Assembly (NCBI GenBank): GCA_949592205.1
Contig: CATIUR010000003.1
Span: forward strand, 84,841,001-84,905,000
Length of the DNA stretch: 64,000 bases
Source of the DNA: Helichrysum umbraculigerum
Lineage: Eukaryota > Streptophyta > Magnoliopsida > Asterales > Asteraceae
Reading direction: 5' to 3'
Each line of letters opens with the position of its first letter. Within the stretch, counting starts at the first letter, position 1. Shown here in pieces: positions 48,191-59,531 of the stretch. A model generated the notes under the pieces. The model was not told the origin of the DNA, made no database searches, and was given only the letters and a program-made list of their open reading frames with translations. The position numbers were made by a program, and so were the translations under genes.

Positions 48191-49131
48191 GCATGGAATC
48201 AAAGATTATAACAGATAAGGATAGAGATAACTGAGATAAATGCGTAGTCTGAATATAAGCTGAAAGATTACAACGAGTAGAGCCTCCGCTATTACAAAAG
48301 CACTTCCCCAAAGTATCTCCAACGAATATTACAGAATAACCCCTCCTACTATTTCTCCTCTAACTCCTAAGAGCAGTGTTAGAGAGAGAAAGCTACTAAC
48401 TAATCTAGTAAGAGAAAGTGTGTGTGAAAGTGGTGGTGAGAGGTGATGGTGTGAAATGAGGAGGTTGAATGCTCTATTTATAGCCTTTCAATACACGAAG
48501 TTACACTCAGCACCCTTGCTCCAATTTAATACTGAAATACACCCCCTAGCTATAGAATTCGACACCTTAAAGGGGGTATACCACCCTAAATAGGGCGTAT
48601 TCGGTAGCAAACGGGGCGAATCCAGTAGCGTAGAGGGGGTATACCACCCCTACAGGGGGTATACGGCCCCAAAGAGGGGGTATACGGCCCCATAAGGGGG
48701 GTATACGGCCCTCTAGGGGGTGTATACGGCCCCTGTGGGGTTGTATTCCCTTGGCTCGTGGTCTTGTGTGCTGGATCGTAAGTCTTGTGCACTGGTCGAA
48801 CTTCGTTTGGCCATATCTTCTTCGTTCTAGCTCCGTTTTCAGCGTTCTTTATATCCACGAGATCGTAATTACCTGAAGATCATAATGAGATAATCTAAGT
48901 ATAATTTCAAGGTATTATGCTTTAAAAGTGCTCGTAGAATGTGAACGTATCGTTTGTGCTCTATTTTGTACGTTATTTGGCCATTTTACTTGATTTTTGA
49001 AGCAACGCTGTATTTTTAGCCTTAGTAATGAATTATGGTGAAAAAGTATTGATATTGAATGTTTTCATCCATTTTGGGGCTAAAAAGGTGGGAATTATGT
49101 ACGCAAAAACGTGACTTTTTACGTCAAATCA
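48191..49131 (-). repeat. E2 3' LTR (minus strand, U5 side truncated)
   Basis: On the minus strand it begins TGATTTGACGTAAAAAGTCACG at 49131 and matches the start of the E1 LTR in the AAAAAGTCACGTTTTT word. It has a TATA box (plus-strand CTCTATTTATAG, 48472-48483) and a palindrome cluster upstream of it (48593-48740). It ends abruptly at about 48190-48202 against the E1 ORF1 fragment. No PPT separates it from the E2 ORF2, whose stop codon TGA is the first three bases of the LTR. Confidence 0.78.
48593..48740 (-). repeat. GGGGGTATACGGCCCC repeat cluster upstream of E2 LTR TATA
   Basis: About seven imperfect copies with a GTATAC core flanked by G and C runs, at intervals of 20-25 bp. On the minus strand the cluster lies about 110 bp upstream of the TATA box at 48472-48483. 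Confidence 0.85.
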
Positions 49132-50487
49132 GTGTACTGAGTAGACTCTGGCTATATCAGATGTGGATCTGTGAGTGGGTAATGGTGCGGAGTAGGTGGT
49201 AGGTGTGCGGGGGCATCTATATGGATGTGGTGTCTGAGTGGAGGTATCTAGATGTGGTGGAGGAAAGGTAGTGTATGGGCGAGTGGTGGCATATGGGTGA
49301 GTGGCGGTATGGGTAGTGGGTGGTGGTGGTGGTCCACACCTGTATAGGAAGTGATCAGGCTCAGGGGTACCATGTCTCCTAGCTGTCAGAACCTGCTGAT
49401 CACGGATAACCTGTAAAGCATGTAATAGATAGTACTGAGTAAGAGGAGTGACCGGATCCGTGTGATGCACAATGGCCTGTGTAGGCAGTACTGATGTGTC
49501 TGCTCCTCGTGTTGGCTCAGGTATCTCTGCTGCTATTGGTCTCTGTGGCTGGGGACCAACATCTCTATCCTCTGTAGTCACGCGCTTCCTGGTCATGAAG
49601 CATCCAGGAATGGGCTGCCGAGTCTGATACCATAAGCACTGTCTCTCAGGTCCCTCATCGATAATCCTGATCAACTTGCAGTACTCTAGATCAAACGGCT
49701 GTGAACTAGCGTGATGGGTGTAATACTCACGGTGACGGTCAGTGAGAATCCCCATGCCGACTAACAATCTCGTGATAATGGCTCCCATGAATACGTGGCG
49801 TCTGTCCTCTCTCTTCTCCTTCCACAATCTATCCGCTATGATGTATGCGACATTCAGGTTCTGCTTCCTTATGATCGCATCCATGAACTTAAGCTCCTCT
49901 GATGTAGCAGGTCCAGCATCTCTCTTCCCAAAGATAGTACAGCACAGGAGCTTGTGAAGAATGTGATGAACTGGTCGGGTCATGAGTGAAGCTTTCACTC
50001 CACTCCTGAAGGTTGTCCCCGTCAATCCTCTCCATATCTCCTTGTGATCCCGTGACGGTAAACTGGAGATAGACTGGAAACTGCTGGTGAACCAATCAGA
50101 ACTGGCCTGTGACTATGTGTAAAGGCCAAGGTATACCCCAAAATCTCCCACTGTCATACGATACTTCTTCCCACGATACCGAAAAGTGATCTTCTTATCA
50201 GTGATCTCCAATCTTTCTCGGAACTCGTAAGTCATCATAAACTCAGTGACGACCTCTCGGTATATAGCCTCATCAATGGAGAAAAGATGGAAAAACGCAG
50301 CATGTTCCTCGCCATCTTTATCATACTTAATCAACTCTTCCAACTCATCCCTAATACCCAAGCGTCTCATATCCGGCCACATGATGACTCTGTTTGACCC
50401 TAAGTATCGTCCCATCCATTTCTCAATATCGTCCATATTCTCGGGGGATGAAGCAAGCTTCCTCAACGAAGGGTTTGATAGATCCAT
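49129..50487 (-). pseudogene. E2 ORF2, ATHILA ORF-1/envelope-like protein, truncated by the LTR
   Basis: ATG at 50487 (MDLSNPSLRKL), preceded by CAG (50488-50490) as a likely splice acceptor. One in-frame TAG lies at 50113-50115, and the frame continues to the TGA at 49129-49131. Shared with E1: VIMWPDMRRLGI, AIYREVVTEFMMTYEF, KKITFRYRGKKYR, FGVYLGLYT and GCFMTRKRV. The C-terminus is Pro/Thr-rich and stops inside that repeat: the acidic C-terminal domain of E1, the spacer and the PPT are missing, and the stop codon is supplied by the LTR terminus. Confidence 0.8.
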
Positions 50488-50527
50488 CTGTTGACAAGGA
50501 AATGAGATGCATAAGTAATAACAAATT

Positions 50528-52780
50528 TGTAACACCCCAAATTTCAGGAATTTTTTTTCGTATGAGGATATAATTTTATTACGAAGTATTATGATATAAA
50601 TAAAAAGATATAAAAGAAAACGTAAACGAAGTATCAGTTCCAGACTGTAAAATAAAAGAGATTTATTTGATAAACACAGATAGATACGCAGGAAGGGTCT
50701 GAGTTATTCTCATTCATTCTAAAACATTCTAAAAAGCTTTCCAACCTTTGAAGAAATCGCAGGAAGCCATGAACCTCTATCAAATCTTCAATTAAAACCT
50801 AAATTAAAGCTTTTAGGGTTTGAATCATCATCTTCTTTATCATCTTCAACCTTGGTGAGTTGATTTCTCTATTGTTTTAACCTAGTATTTGGGGGTTTCA
50901 TGGGTTTAGTGAAATTGATCAAATTAAATACGAAATTAGGGTTATAAACTGATGAAGTTAGTGTTTATTATTGTTATTAAGCTTATTAGTGATTGTATTA
51001 TAAGCTAAAAGTGATGAAATCACTAGTTATGTTCTTGATTAAATTCTAGGGTTTGTATAAATCTTGAAGTAGTGATGTATTTAGAATAGAATTGTGATTA
51101 GTGATGTTAAAGAGTGTTGTTATGATGTATTATCAATAATTTAAGTAATTGTATATAAAGGTTTTGATTTATGATTATGCTTATGATTATGATAAAAAGA
51201 GCTAGTGATTATGTTAGTTGATTACTAATGTAAATTGAGTATGGAAATGAAGATTTAAGTGTAAGTGTTAATAATATGATAATAAAGTGATTATGAATAT
51301 GAAAGATTAACTTTGGTTGATTAGTGATGAGTTTGTTTAAAGAATCATGAATAATCCTAGTGGGAGAGGATTAATGATGGTAGATGCTTGATTATGATGA
51401 TTAGTGGGTTTTAATTAAGTGTATGTGATTATGTGTTATGTGATAGGTGGCAAAGAGTTGGATGAATCATCGTTGATCATGTTTGGTAAATCATCGAGTG
51501 AAGGTTAAGGTGAGTATATAGGGGCTAATTAAGTAATGGTTGTGTGTGTTTCCGGATTGTTTACGAGCAAGAGGATCATACAACCATTTGTTTGTTAATT
51601 GTGATTATGTGGTTTAAATGATTGTTGCTGATTTTATTGATGCTGATTTTATGATGATGATTATGATGAAGAGTATGAATGATCATGTATGTTTCCGGAT
51701 TGCTTACGAGCAAGAGGATCACATGGTCAAGAGAAATATGACTTGTATCTAGCCTTGTTTCTTGAATATGATCTCCATTTCGATGTGATTTGGAATCATG
51801 AGCCTTGTTTCTAAAAGTGGTATTCATTTCGACGTGATTTGATACCACCAAGCCTTGTTTCTAACGAAGCCTTGTTTCTTAGGGTCGGATCCGTTATGTG
51901 CTTGTTTCTTATGTGGTAATATGAAGATGTGGAGTAAGATTAGCTATGTTGTTGTTTAATTGTGTTTAATGTTAATGATATGTGGTTGAAAGCTTAATTA
52001 GTTTCTTATATGCTCACTAAGCGGTGGTTGCTTACCCCATTCATGTTTTATGCTTTAGGTAAATCGGATCAAAGAGAAATGAAAGAGATTAAGAAGGATT
52101 AGCGTGGATGGCTTGCTTGTAGTGAGTTGCAAGTCTCTCTATTTTAATTATCGTTTTGTATATAGCTTGTGTAAATCGCCCATGGGTCAAAGTGTTGTTA
52201 TTTGTTAAACGGGTCAGAGGGTGTCGATATGGGTCAAGAAGTGATTATATGCTATGTTTAAATGAGGTAGAGTTATGGCACATTGGTATAGTGTCTTAAG
52301 TTTGTTTTGGCATGTTAAAGGAGTATGCAAAAGGTTTTGGTCAGATTCCTTGTGGTTTGAGTTTTGATATGTCAAGTAAAAGTGGTCAAAATAGTCAAAA
52401 ACAACCTGTACGTCCAGATTTAGTGTTTTCGAGAAATATGAAAAAGTCCAAAAAGGAAAACCTTTAATATGGTCAAACAAAGGTGCCTGCAAATTTTTAT
52501 GGTCTAATTCCTTGTGGTTTAAAAACTATGAGTGTTTGAATTTAGTTCTGAAACCTTAGTCTGTGTTACCACTATAACAAGCTTGTTCTAGCCTAAAACA
52601 AGCTTGTTTTAGTCTAAAACAAGGTTGTTTTACCTCTTTATACTATATGGCTGGAAATTTACATACCCCGTTGTCTTATTTTGGGTCAAAATCTAAAGAT
52701 GAATATACGGTATTAAATGTACAAGATGTGGGACCGAGGTGTGGAACCTGAAAAAAAAATTCGAGTTTAGGGGCGTTTCA
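50528..52780 (+). repeat. Array LTR 1 (2,253 bp)
   Basis: TGTAACACCCC to GGGCGTTTCA. It is the outlier of the three: differences shared by LTR2 and LTR3 but not LTR1 include GTAAACGAAG versus GTAAATGAAG near the start. It contains five AGCCTTGTTTCT words (about 51745-51900) and a palindrome cluster at 52571-52635 just before a TATA-like TTTATACTATATGG. Confidence 0.9.
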
Positions 52781-53882
52781 AGTTGGTATCAGAGCGATAG
52801 TTTAAGAGAGTTATGTAATCCACTTTAGGATTGCATGATCTTAAACTATTACGAATTGTTTGATTTGCTGTGATTATGATTATGCGTAATAATGAATTTG
52901 ATTCAGTGAACTGATATGATTCCTTGATATGAGATATTTGATAGTAGAGGCGTTAATTGAGATGTTTAGTGTTACTTGATGCTTAATGAAATCTTGTTTC
53001 TGGTTTTTAATTATGATTCGGGTTTGGGTTTTGTTTCTATATGCTTCCGGGACCGATTATGTGATTTAATGCTTTTCTAGAGCCTTGTTTCTATAATGAA
53101 TAAAAGTTTAAATGTTGACTAGATTACGAAGAATATGAAGTTAACAGTGTAAGTGTATGTGGATAGGTTGCAGGGAGAATATGTGTAACTATTTGTTAAT
53201 ACAAAGTTGGAAATAGTGAGTAATTTTGATTATGCGTTTAAAGTGAAAAGTGTATTGACTTGATTCTGATCATGTGTCTGTTATTAAGTGTTATTGACTG
53301 TGTTAACTGTTGCATGAAATGTGTGATATGTTTTTAAAGAAAGAGGAATTACATTTGGAGATTGATGGTATCGAATAGCCTGAGAAAGAAGTGTGAGTGA
53401 CATAATATAACGACGTCTGGCCAACGTATTTATATTATGCCATTTCGCATGGAATTGTTGAGGCTACCAAAATACCAGAAGGATTTAATGTGATTGCTGA
53501 GATAGAATTGATTGATATGAAGTAGTAGTGAATCATTAAGTTGTTGCTTTAGTAAGGTATTGGTTGTAAAAGGGTAGTAATATGAATCTAAGTGGGGGAG
53601 AGGGCTTTAAAATGATGTAGAGAATAACATGATTTAGTGAAGAATAATATGTTAGTCGAATCGAAATGGATGTATGTATAACTTGAAGTGGATCAAGAAA
53701 GTAGTTAAATGATATGAATTCTAGCAGTTGAGAGAATTAAAATAATGAGGTAGTCATGGGAAGGAAGATTTGTGCATTGAGGATTAGAATGAGTATACGT
53801 TTCGATATAGTTAAGAGGTGTTAAGATTGAATAGAGACTAGTAGAATTCGTGAGGACACGAATGAGATAAGTGGGGGAGAGT
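52781..53882 (+). other. Array internal region 1, non-coding
   Basis: 1.1 kb without ORFs of interest on either strand; short minus-strand ORFs are chance and repeat only because the unit repeats. It ends with the hairpin ATTCGTG-AGGA-CACGAAT (53846-53863) and the PPT AAGTGGGGGAGA (53869-53880). Confidence 0.85.
52784..52795 (+). promoter_or_regulatory. Array PBS 1 (initiator tRNA-Met)
   Basis: TGGTATCAGAGC shortly after the end of LTR1. Unit 2 has TAGTATCAGAGC (a G-to-A change at about 56150). Unit 3 has the intact site at about 59535. Confidence 0.88.
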
Positions 53883-56145
53883 TGTAACACCCCAAATTTC
53901 AGGAATTTTATTTAGTACGAGGATATAATTTTATTACGAAGTATTATGATATAAATAAAAAGATATAAAAGAAAATGTAAATGAAGTATCAGTTCCAGAC
54001 TATAAAATAAAAGAGATTTATTTGATAAACACAGATAGATACGCAGGAAGGGTCTGAGTTATTCTCATTCATTCTAAAACATTCTAAAAAGCTTTCCAAC
54101 CTTTGAAGAAATCGCAGGAAGCCATGAACCTCTATCAAATCTTCAATTAAAACCTAAATTAAAGCTTTTAGGGTTTGAATCATCATCTTCTTTATCATCT
54201 TCAACCTTGGTGAGTTGATTTCTCTATTGTTTTAACCTAGTATTTGGGGGTTTCATGGGTTTAGTGAAATTGATCAAATTAAATACGAAATTAGGGTTAT
54301 AAACTGATGAAGTTAGTGTTTATTATTGTTATTAAGCTTATTAGTGATTGTATTATAAGCTAAAAGTGATGAAATCACTAGTTATGTTCTTGATTAAATT
54401 CTAGGGTTTGTATAAATCTTGAAGTAGTGATGTATTTAGAATAGAATTGTGATTAGTGATGTTAAAGAGTGTTGTTATGATGTATTATCAATAATTTAAG
54501 TAATTGTATATAAAGGTTTTGATTTATGATTATGCTTATGATTATGATAAAAAGAGCTAGTGATTATGTTAGTTGATTACTAATGTAAATTGAGTATGGA
54601 AATGAAGATTTAAGTGTAAGTGTTAATAATATGATAATAAAGTGATTATGAATATGAAAGATTAACTTTGGTTGATTAGTGATGAGTTTGTTTAAAGAAT
54701 CATGAATAATCCTAGTGAGAGAGGATTAATGATGGTAGATGCTTGATTATGATGATTAGTGGGTTTTAATTAAGTGTATGTGATTATGTGTTATGTGATA
54801 GGTGGCAAAGAGTTGGATGAATCATCGTTGATCATGTTTGGTAAATCATCGAGTGAAGGTTAAGGTGAGTATATAGGGGCTAATTAAGTAATGGTTGTGT
54901 GTGTTTCCGGATTGTTTACGAGCAAGAGGATCATACAACCATTTGTTTGTTAATTGTGATTATGTGGTTTAAATGATTGTTGCTGATTTTATTGATGCTG
55001 ATTTTATGATGATGATTATGATGAAGAGTATGAATGATCATGTATGTTTCTGGATTGCTTACGAGCAAGAGGATCACATGGTCAAGAGAAATATGACTTG
55101 TATCTAGCCTTGTTTCTTGAATATGATCTCCATTTCGATGTGATTTGGAATCATGAGCCTTGTTTCTAAAAGTGGTATTCATTTCGACGTGATTTGATAT
55201 CACCAAGCCTTGTTTCTAACGAAGCCTTGTTTCTTAGGGTCGGATCCGTTATGTGCTTGTTTCTTATGTGGTAATATGAAGATGTGGAGTAAGATTAGCT
55301 ATGTTGTTGATTAATTGTGTTTAATGTTAATGATATGTGGTTGAAAGCTTAATTAGTTTCTTATATGCTCACTAAGCGGTGGTTGCTTACCCCATTCATG
55401 TTTTACGCTTTAGGTAAATCGGATCAAAGAGAAATGAAAGAGATTAAGAAGGATTAGCGTGGATGGCTTGCTTGTAGTGAGTTGCAAGTCTCTCTATTTT
55501 AATTATCGTTTTGTATATAGCTTGTGTAAATCGCCCATGGGTCAAAGTGTTGTTATTTGTTAAACGGGTCAGAGGGTGTCGATATGGGTCAAGAAGTGAT
55601 TTTATGCTATGTATAAATGAGGTAGAGTTATGGCACATTGGTATAGTGTCTTAAGTATGTTTTGGCATGTTAAAGGAGTATGCAAAAGGTTTTGGTCAGA
55701 TTCCTTGTGGTTTGAGTTTTGATATGTCAAGTAAAAGTGGTCAAAATAGTCAAAAACAACCCATACGTCCAGATTTAGTGTTTTCGAGAAATATGAAAAA
55801 GTCCAAAAAGGAAAACCTTTAATATGGTCAAACAAAGGTGCCTGCAAATTTTCATGGTCTAATTCCTTGTGGTTTAAAAACTATGAGTGTTTAAATTTAG
55901 TTCTAAAACCTTAGTCTGTGTTACCACTAGAACAAGCTTGTTCTAGCCTAAAACAAGCTTGTTTTAGTGTAAAACAAGCTTGTTTTAGTCTAAAACAAGG
56001 TAGTATTTACCTCTTTATACTATATGGCTGGAAATTTACATACCCCGTTGTCTTATTTTGGGTCAAAATCTAAAGATGAATATACGGTATTAAATGTACA
56101 AGATGTGGGACCCGAAAAAAAAAATTCGAGTTTAGGGGCGTTTCA
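53883..56145 (+). repeat. Array LTR 2 (2,263 bp)
   Basis: Nearly identical to LTR3. It has one more palindrome unit than LTR1 (cluster 55929-56012) and a deletion of about 13-14 bp in the GACCGAGGTGTGG repeat near 56110. Confidence 0.9.
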
Positions 56146-57246
56146 AGTTAGTATCAGAGCGATAGTTTAAGAGAGTTATGTAATCCACTTTAGGATTGCA
56201 TGATCTTAAACTATTACGAATTGTTTGATTTGCTGTGATTATGATTATGCGTAATAATGAATTTGATTCAGTGAACTGATATGATTCCTTGATATGAGAT
56301 ATTTGATAGTAGAGGCGTTAATTGAGATGTTTAGTGTTACTTGATGCTTAATGAAATCTTGTTTCTGGTTTTTAATTATGATTCGGGTTTGGGTTTTGTT
56401 TCTATATGCTTCCAGGACCGATTATGTGATTTAATGCTTTTCTAGAGCCTTGTTTCTATAATGAATAAAAGTTTAAATGTTGACTAGATTACGAAGAATA
56501 TGAAGTTAACAGTGTAAGTGTATGTGGATAGGTTGCAGGGAGAATATGTGTAACTATTTGTTAATACAAAGTTGGAAATAGTGAGTAATTTTGATTATGC
56601 GTTTAAAGTGAAAAGTGTATTGACTTGATTCTGATCATGTGTCTGTTATTAAGTGTATTGACTGTGTTAACTGTTGCATGAAATGTGTGATATGTTTTTA
56701 AAGAAAGAGGAATTACATTTGGAGATTGATGGTATCGAATAGCCTGAGAAAGAAGTGTGAGTGACATAATATAACGACGTCTGGCCAACGTATTTATATT
56801 ATGCCATTTCGCATGGAATTGTTGAGGCTACCAAAATACCAGAAGGATTTAATGTGATTGCTGAGATAGAATTGATTGATATGAAGTAGTAGTGAATCAT
56901 TAAGTTGTTGCTTTAGTAAGGTATTGGTTGTAAAAGGGTAGTAATATGAATCTAAGTGGGGGAGAGGGCTTTAAAATGATGTAGAGAATAACATGATTTA
57001 GTGAAGAATAATATGTTAGTCGAATCGAAATGGATGTATGTATAACTTGAAGTGGATCAAGAAAGTAGTTAAATGATATGAATTCTAGCAGTTGAGAGAA
57101 TTAAAATAATGAGGTAGTCATGGGAAGGAAGATTTGTGCATTGAGGATTAGAATGAGTATACGTTTCGATATAGTTAAGAGGTGTTAAGATTGAATAGAG
57201 ACTAGTAGAATTCGTGAGGACACGAATGAGATAAGTGGGGGAGAGT
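56146..57246 (+). other. Array internal region 2, non-coding
   Basis: Nearly identical to internal region 1. The PBS carries a G-to-A change. The hairpin is at 57210-57227 and the PPT at 57232-57243. Confidence 0.85.
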
Positions 57247-59531
57247 TGTAACACCCCAAATTTCAGGAATTTTATTTAGTACGAGGATATAATTTTATTA
57301 CGAAGTATTATGATATAAATAAAAAGATATAAAAGAAAATGTAAATGAAGTATCAGTTCCAGACTATAAAATAAAAGAGATTTATTTGATAAACACAGAT
57401 AGATACGCAGGAAGGGTCTGAGTTATTCTCATTCATTCTAAAACATTCTAAAAAGCTTTCCAACCTTTGAAGAAATCGCAGGAAGCCATGAACCTCTATC
57501 AAATCTTCAATTAAAACCTAAATTAAAGCTTTTAGGGTTTGAATCATCATCTTCTTTATCATCTTCAACCTTGGTGAGTTGATTTCTCTATTGTTTTAAC
57601 CTAGTATTTGGGGGTTTCATGGGTTTAGTGAAATTGATCAAATTAAATACGAAATTAGGGTTATAAACTGATGAAGTTAGTGTTTATTATTGTTATTAAG
57701 CTTATTAGTGATTGTATTATAAGCTAAAAGTGATGAAATCACTAGTTATGTTCTTGATTAAATTCTAGGGTTTGTATAAATCTTGAAGTAGTGATGTATT
57801 TAGAATAGAATTGTGATTAGTGATGTTAAAGAGTGTTGTTATGATGTATTATCAATAATTTAAGTAATTGTATATAAAGGTTTTGATTTATGATTATGCT
57901 TATGATTATGATAAAAAGAGCTAGTGATTATGTTAGTTGATTACTAATGTAAATTGAGTATGGAAATGAAGATTTAAGTGTAAGTGTTAATAATATGATA
58001 ATAAAGTGATTATGAATATGAAAGATTAACTTTGGTTGATTAGTGATGAGTTTGTTTAAAGAATCATGAATAATCCTAGTGAGAGAGGATTAATGATGGT
58101 AGATGCTTGATTATGATGATTAGTGGGTTTTAATTAAGTGTATGTGATTATGTGTTATGTGATAGGTGGCAAAGAGTTGGATGAATCATCGTTGATCATG
58201 TTTGGTAAATCATCGAGTGAAGGTTAAGGTGAGTATATAGGGGCTAATTAAGTAATGGTTGTGTGTGTTTCCGGATTGTTTACGAGCAAGAGGATCATAC
58301 AACCATTTGTTTGTTAATTGTGATTATGGGGTTTAAATGATTGTTGCTGATTTTATTGATGCTGATTTTATGATGATGATTATGATGAAGAGTATGAATG
58401 ATCATGTATGTTTCCGGATTGCTTACGAGCAAGAGGATCACATGGTCAAGAGAAATATGACTTGTATCTAGCCTTGTTTCTTGAATATGATCTCCATTTC
58501 GATGTGATTTGGAATCATGAGCCTTGTTTCTAAAAGTGGTATTCATTTCGACGTGATTTGATACCACCAAGCCTTGTTTCTAACGAAGCCTTGTTTCTTA
58601 GGGTCGGATCCGTTATGTGCTTGTTTCTTATGTGGTAATATGAAGATGTGGAGTAAGATTAGCTATGTTGTTGATTAATTGTGTTTAATGTTAATGATAT
58701 GTGGTTGAAAGCTTAATTAGTTTCTTATATGCTCACTAAGCGGTGGTTGCTTACCCCATTCATGTTTTATGCTTTAGGTAAATCGGATCAAAGAGAAATG
58801 AAAGAGATTAAGAAGGATTAGCGTGGATGGCTTGCTTGTAGTGAGTTGCAAGTCTCTCTATTTTAATTATCGTTTTGTATATAGCTTGTGTAAATCGCCC
58901 ATGGGTCAAAGTGTTGTTATTTGTTAAACGGGTCAGAGGGTGTCGATATGGGTCAAGAAGTGATTTTATGCTATGTATAAATGAGGTAGAGTTATGGCAC
59001 ATTGGTATAGTGTCTTAAGTTTGTTTTGGCATGTTAAAGGAGTATGCAAAAGGTTTTGGTCAGATTCCTTGTGGTTTGAGTTTTGATATGTCAAGTAAAA
59101 GTGGTCAAAATAGTCGAAAACAACCCATACGTCCAGATTTAGTGTTTTCGTGAAATATGAAAAAGTCCAAAAAGGAAAACCTTTAATATGGTCAAACAAA
59201 GGTGCCTGCAAATTTTCATGGTCTAATTCCTTGTGGTTTAAAAACTATGAGTGTTTAAATTTAGTTCTAAAACCTTAGTCTGTGTTACCACTAGAACAAG
59301 CTTGTTCTAGCCTAAAACAAGCTTGTTTTAGTCTAAAACAAGCTTGTTTTAGTCTAAAACAAGGTTGTTTTACCTCTTTATACTATATGGCTGGAAATTT
59401 ACATACCCCGTTGTCTTATTTTGGGTCAAAATCTAAAGATGAATATACGGTATTAAATGTACAAGATGTGGGACCGAGGTGTGGGACCCGAAAAAAATAA
59501 ATAAATAAATTTCGAGTTTACGGGCGTTTCA
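57247..59531 (+). repeat. Array LTR 3 (2,285 bp)
   Basis: Four-unit palindrome cluster at 59291-59376. An expanded A/AAAT tract sits near 59489-59510, where the other LTRs have a plain A run. Confidence 0.9.

Noticed and set aside
48586..48858. Minus-strand ORF with GPYTP repeats
   Set aside because: It is a chance translation of the GGGGGTATACGGCCCC palindrome cluster in the E2 LTR; the other LTRs have different palindromes and no such ORF.
51576..59211. Recurring minus-strand ORFs of 60-92 aa at each array unit
   Set aside because: They recur only because the 3.36-kb unit is tandemly repeated. They lie antisense in LTR and internal non-coding DNA, and single-base changes alter or shorten them.
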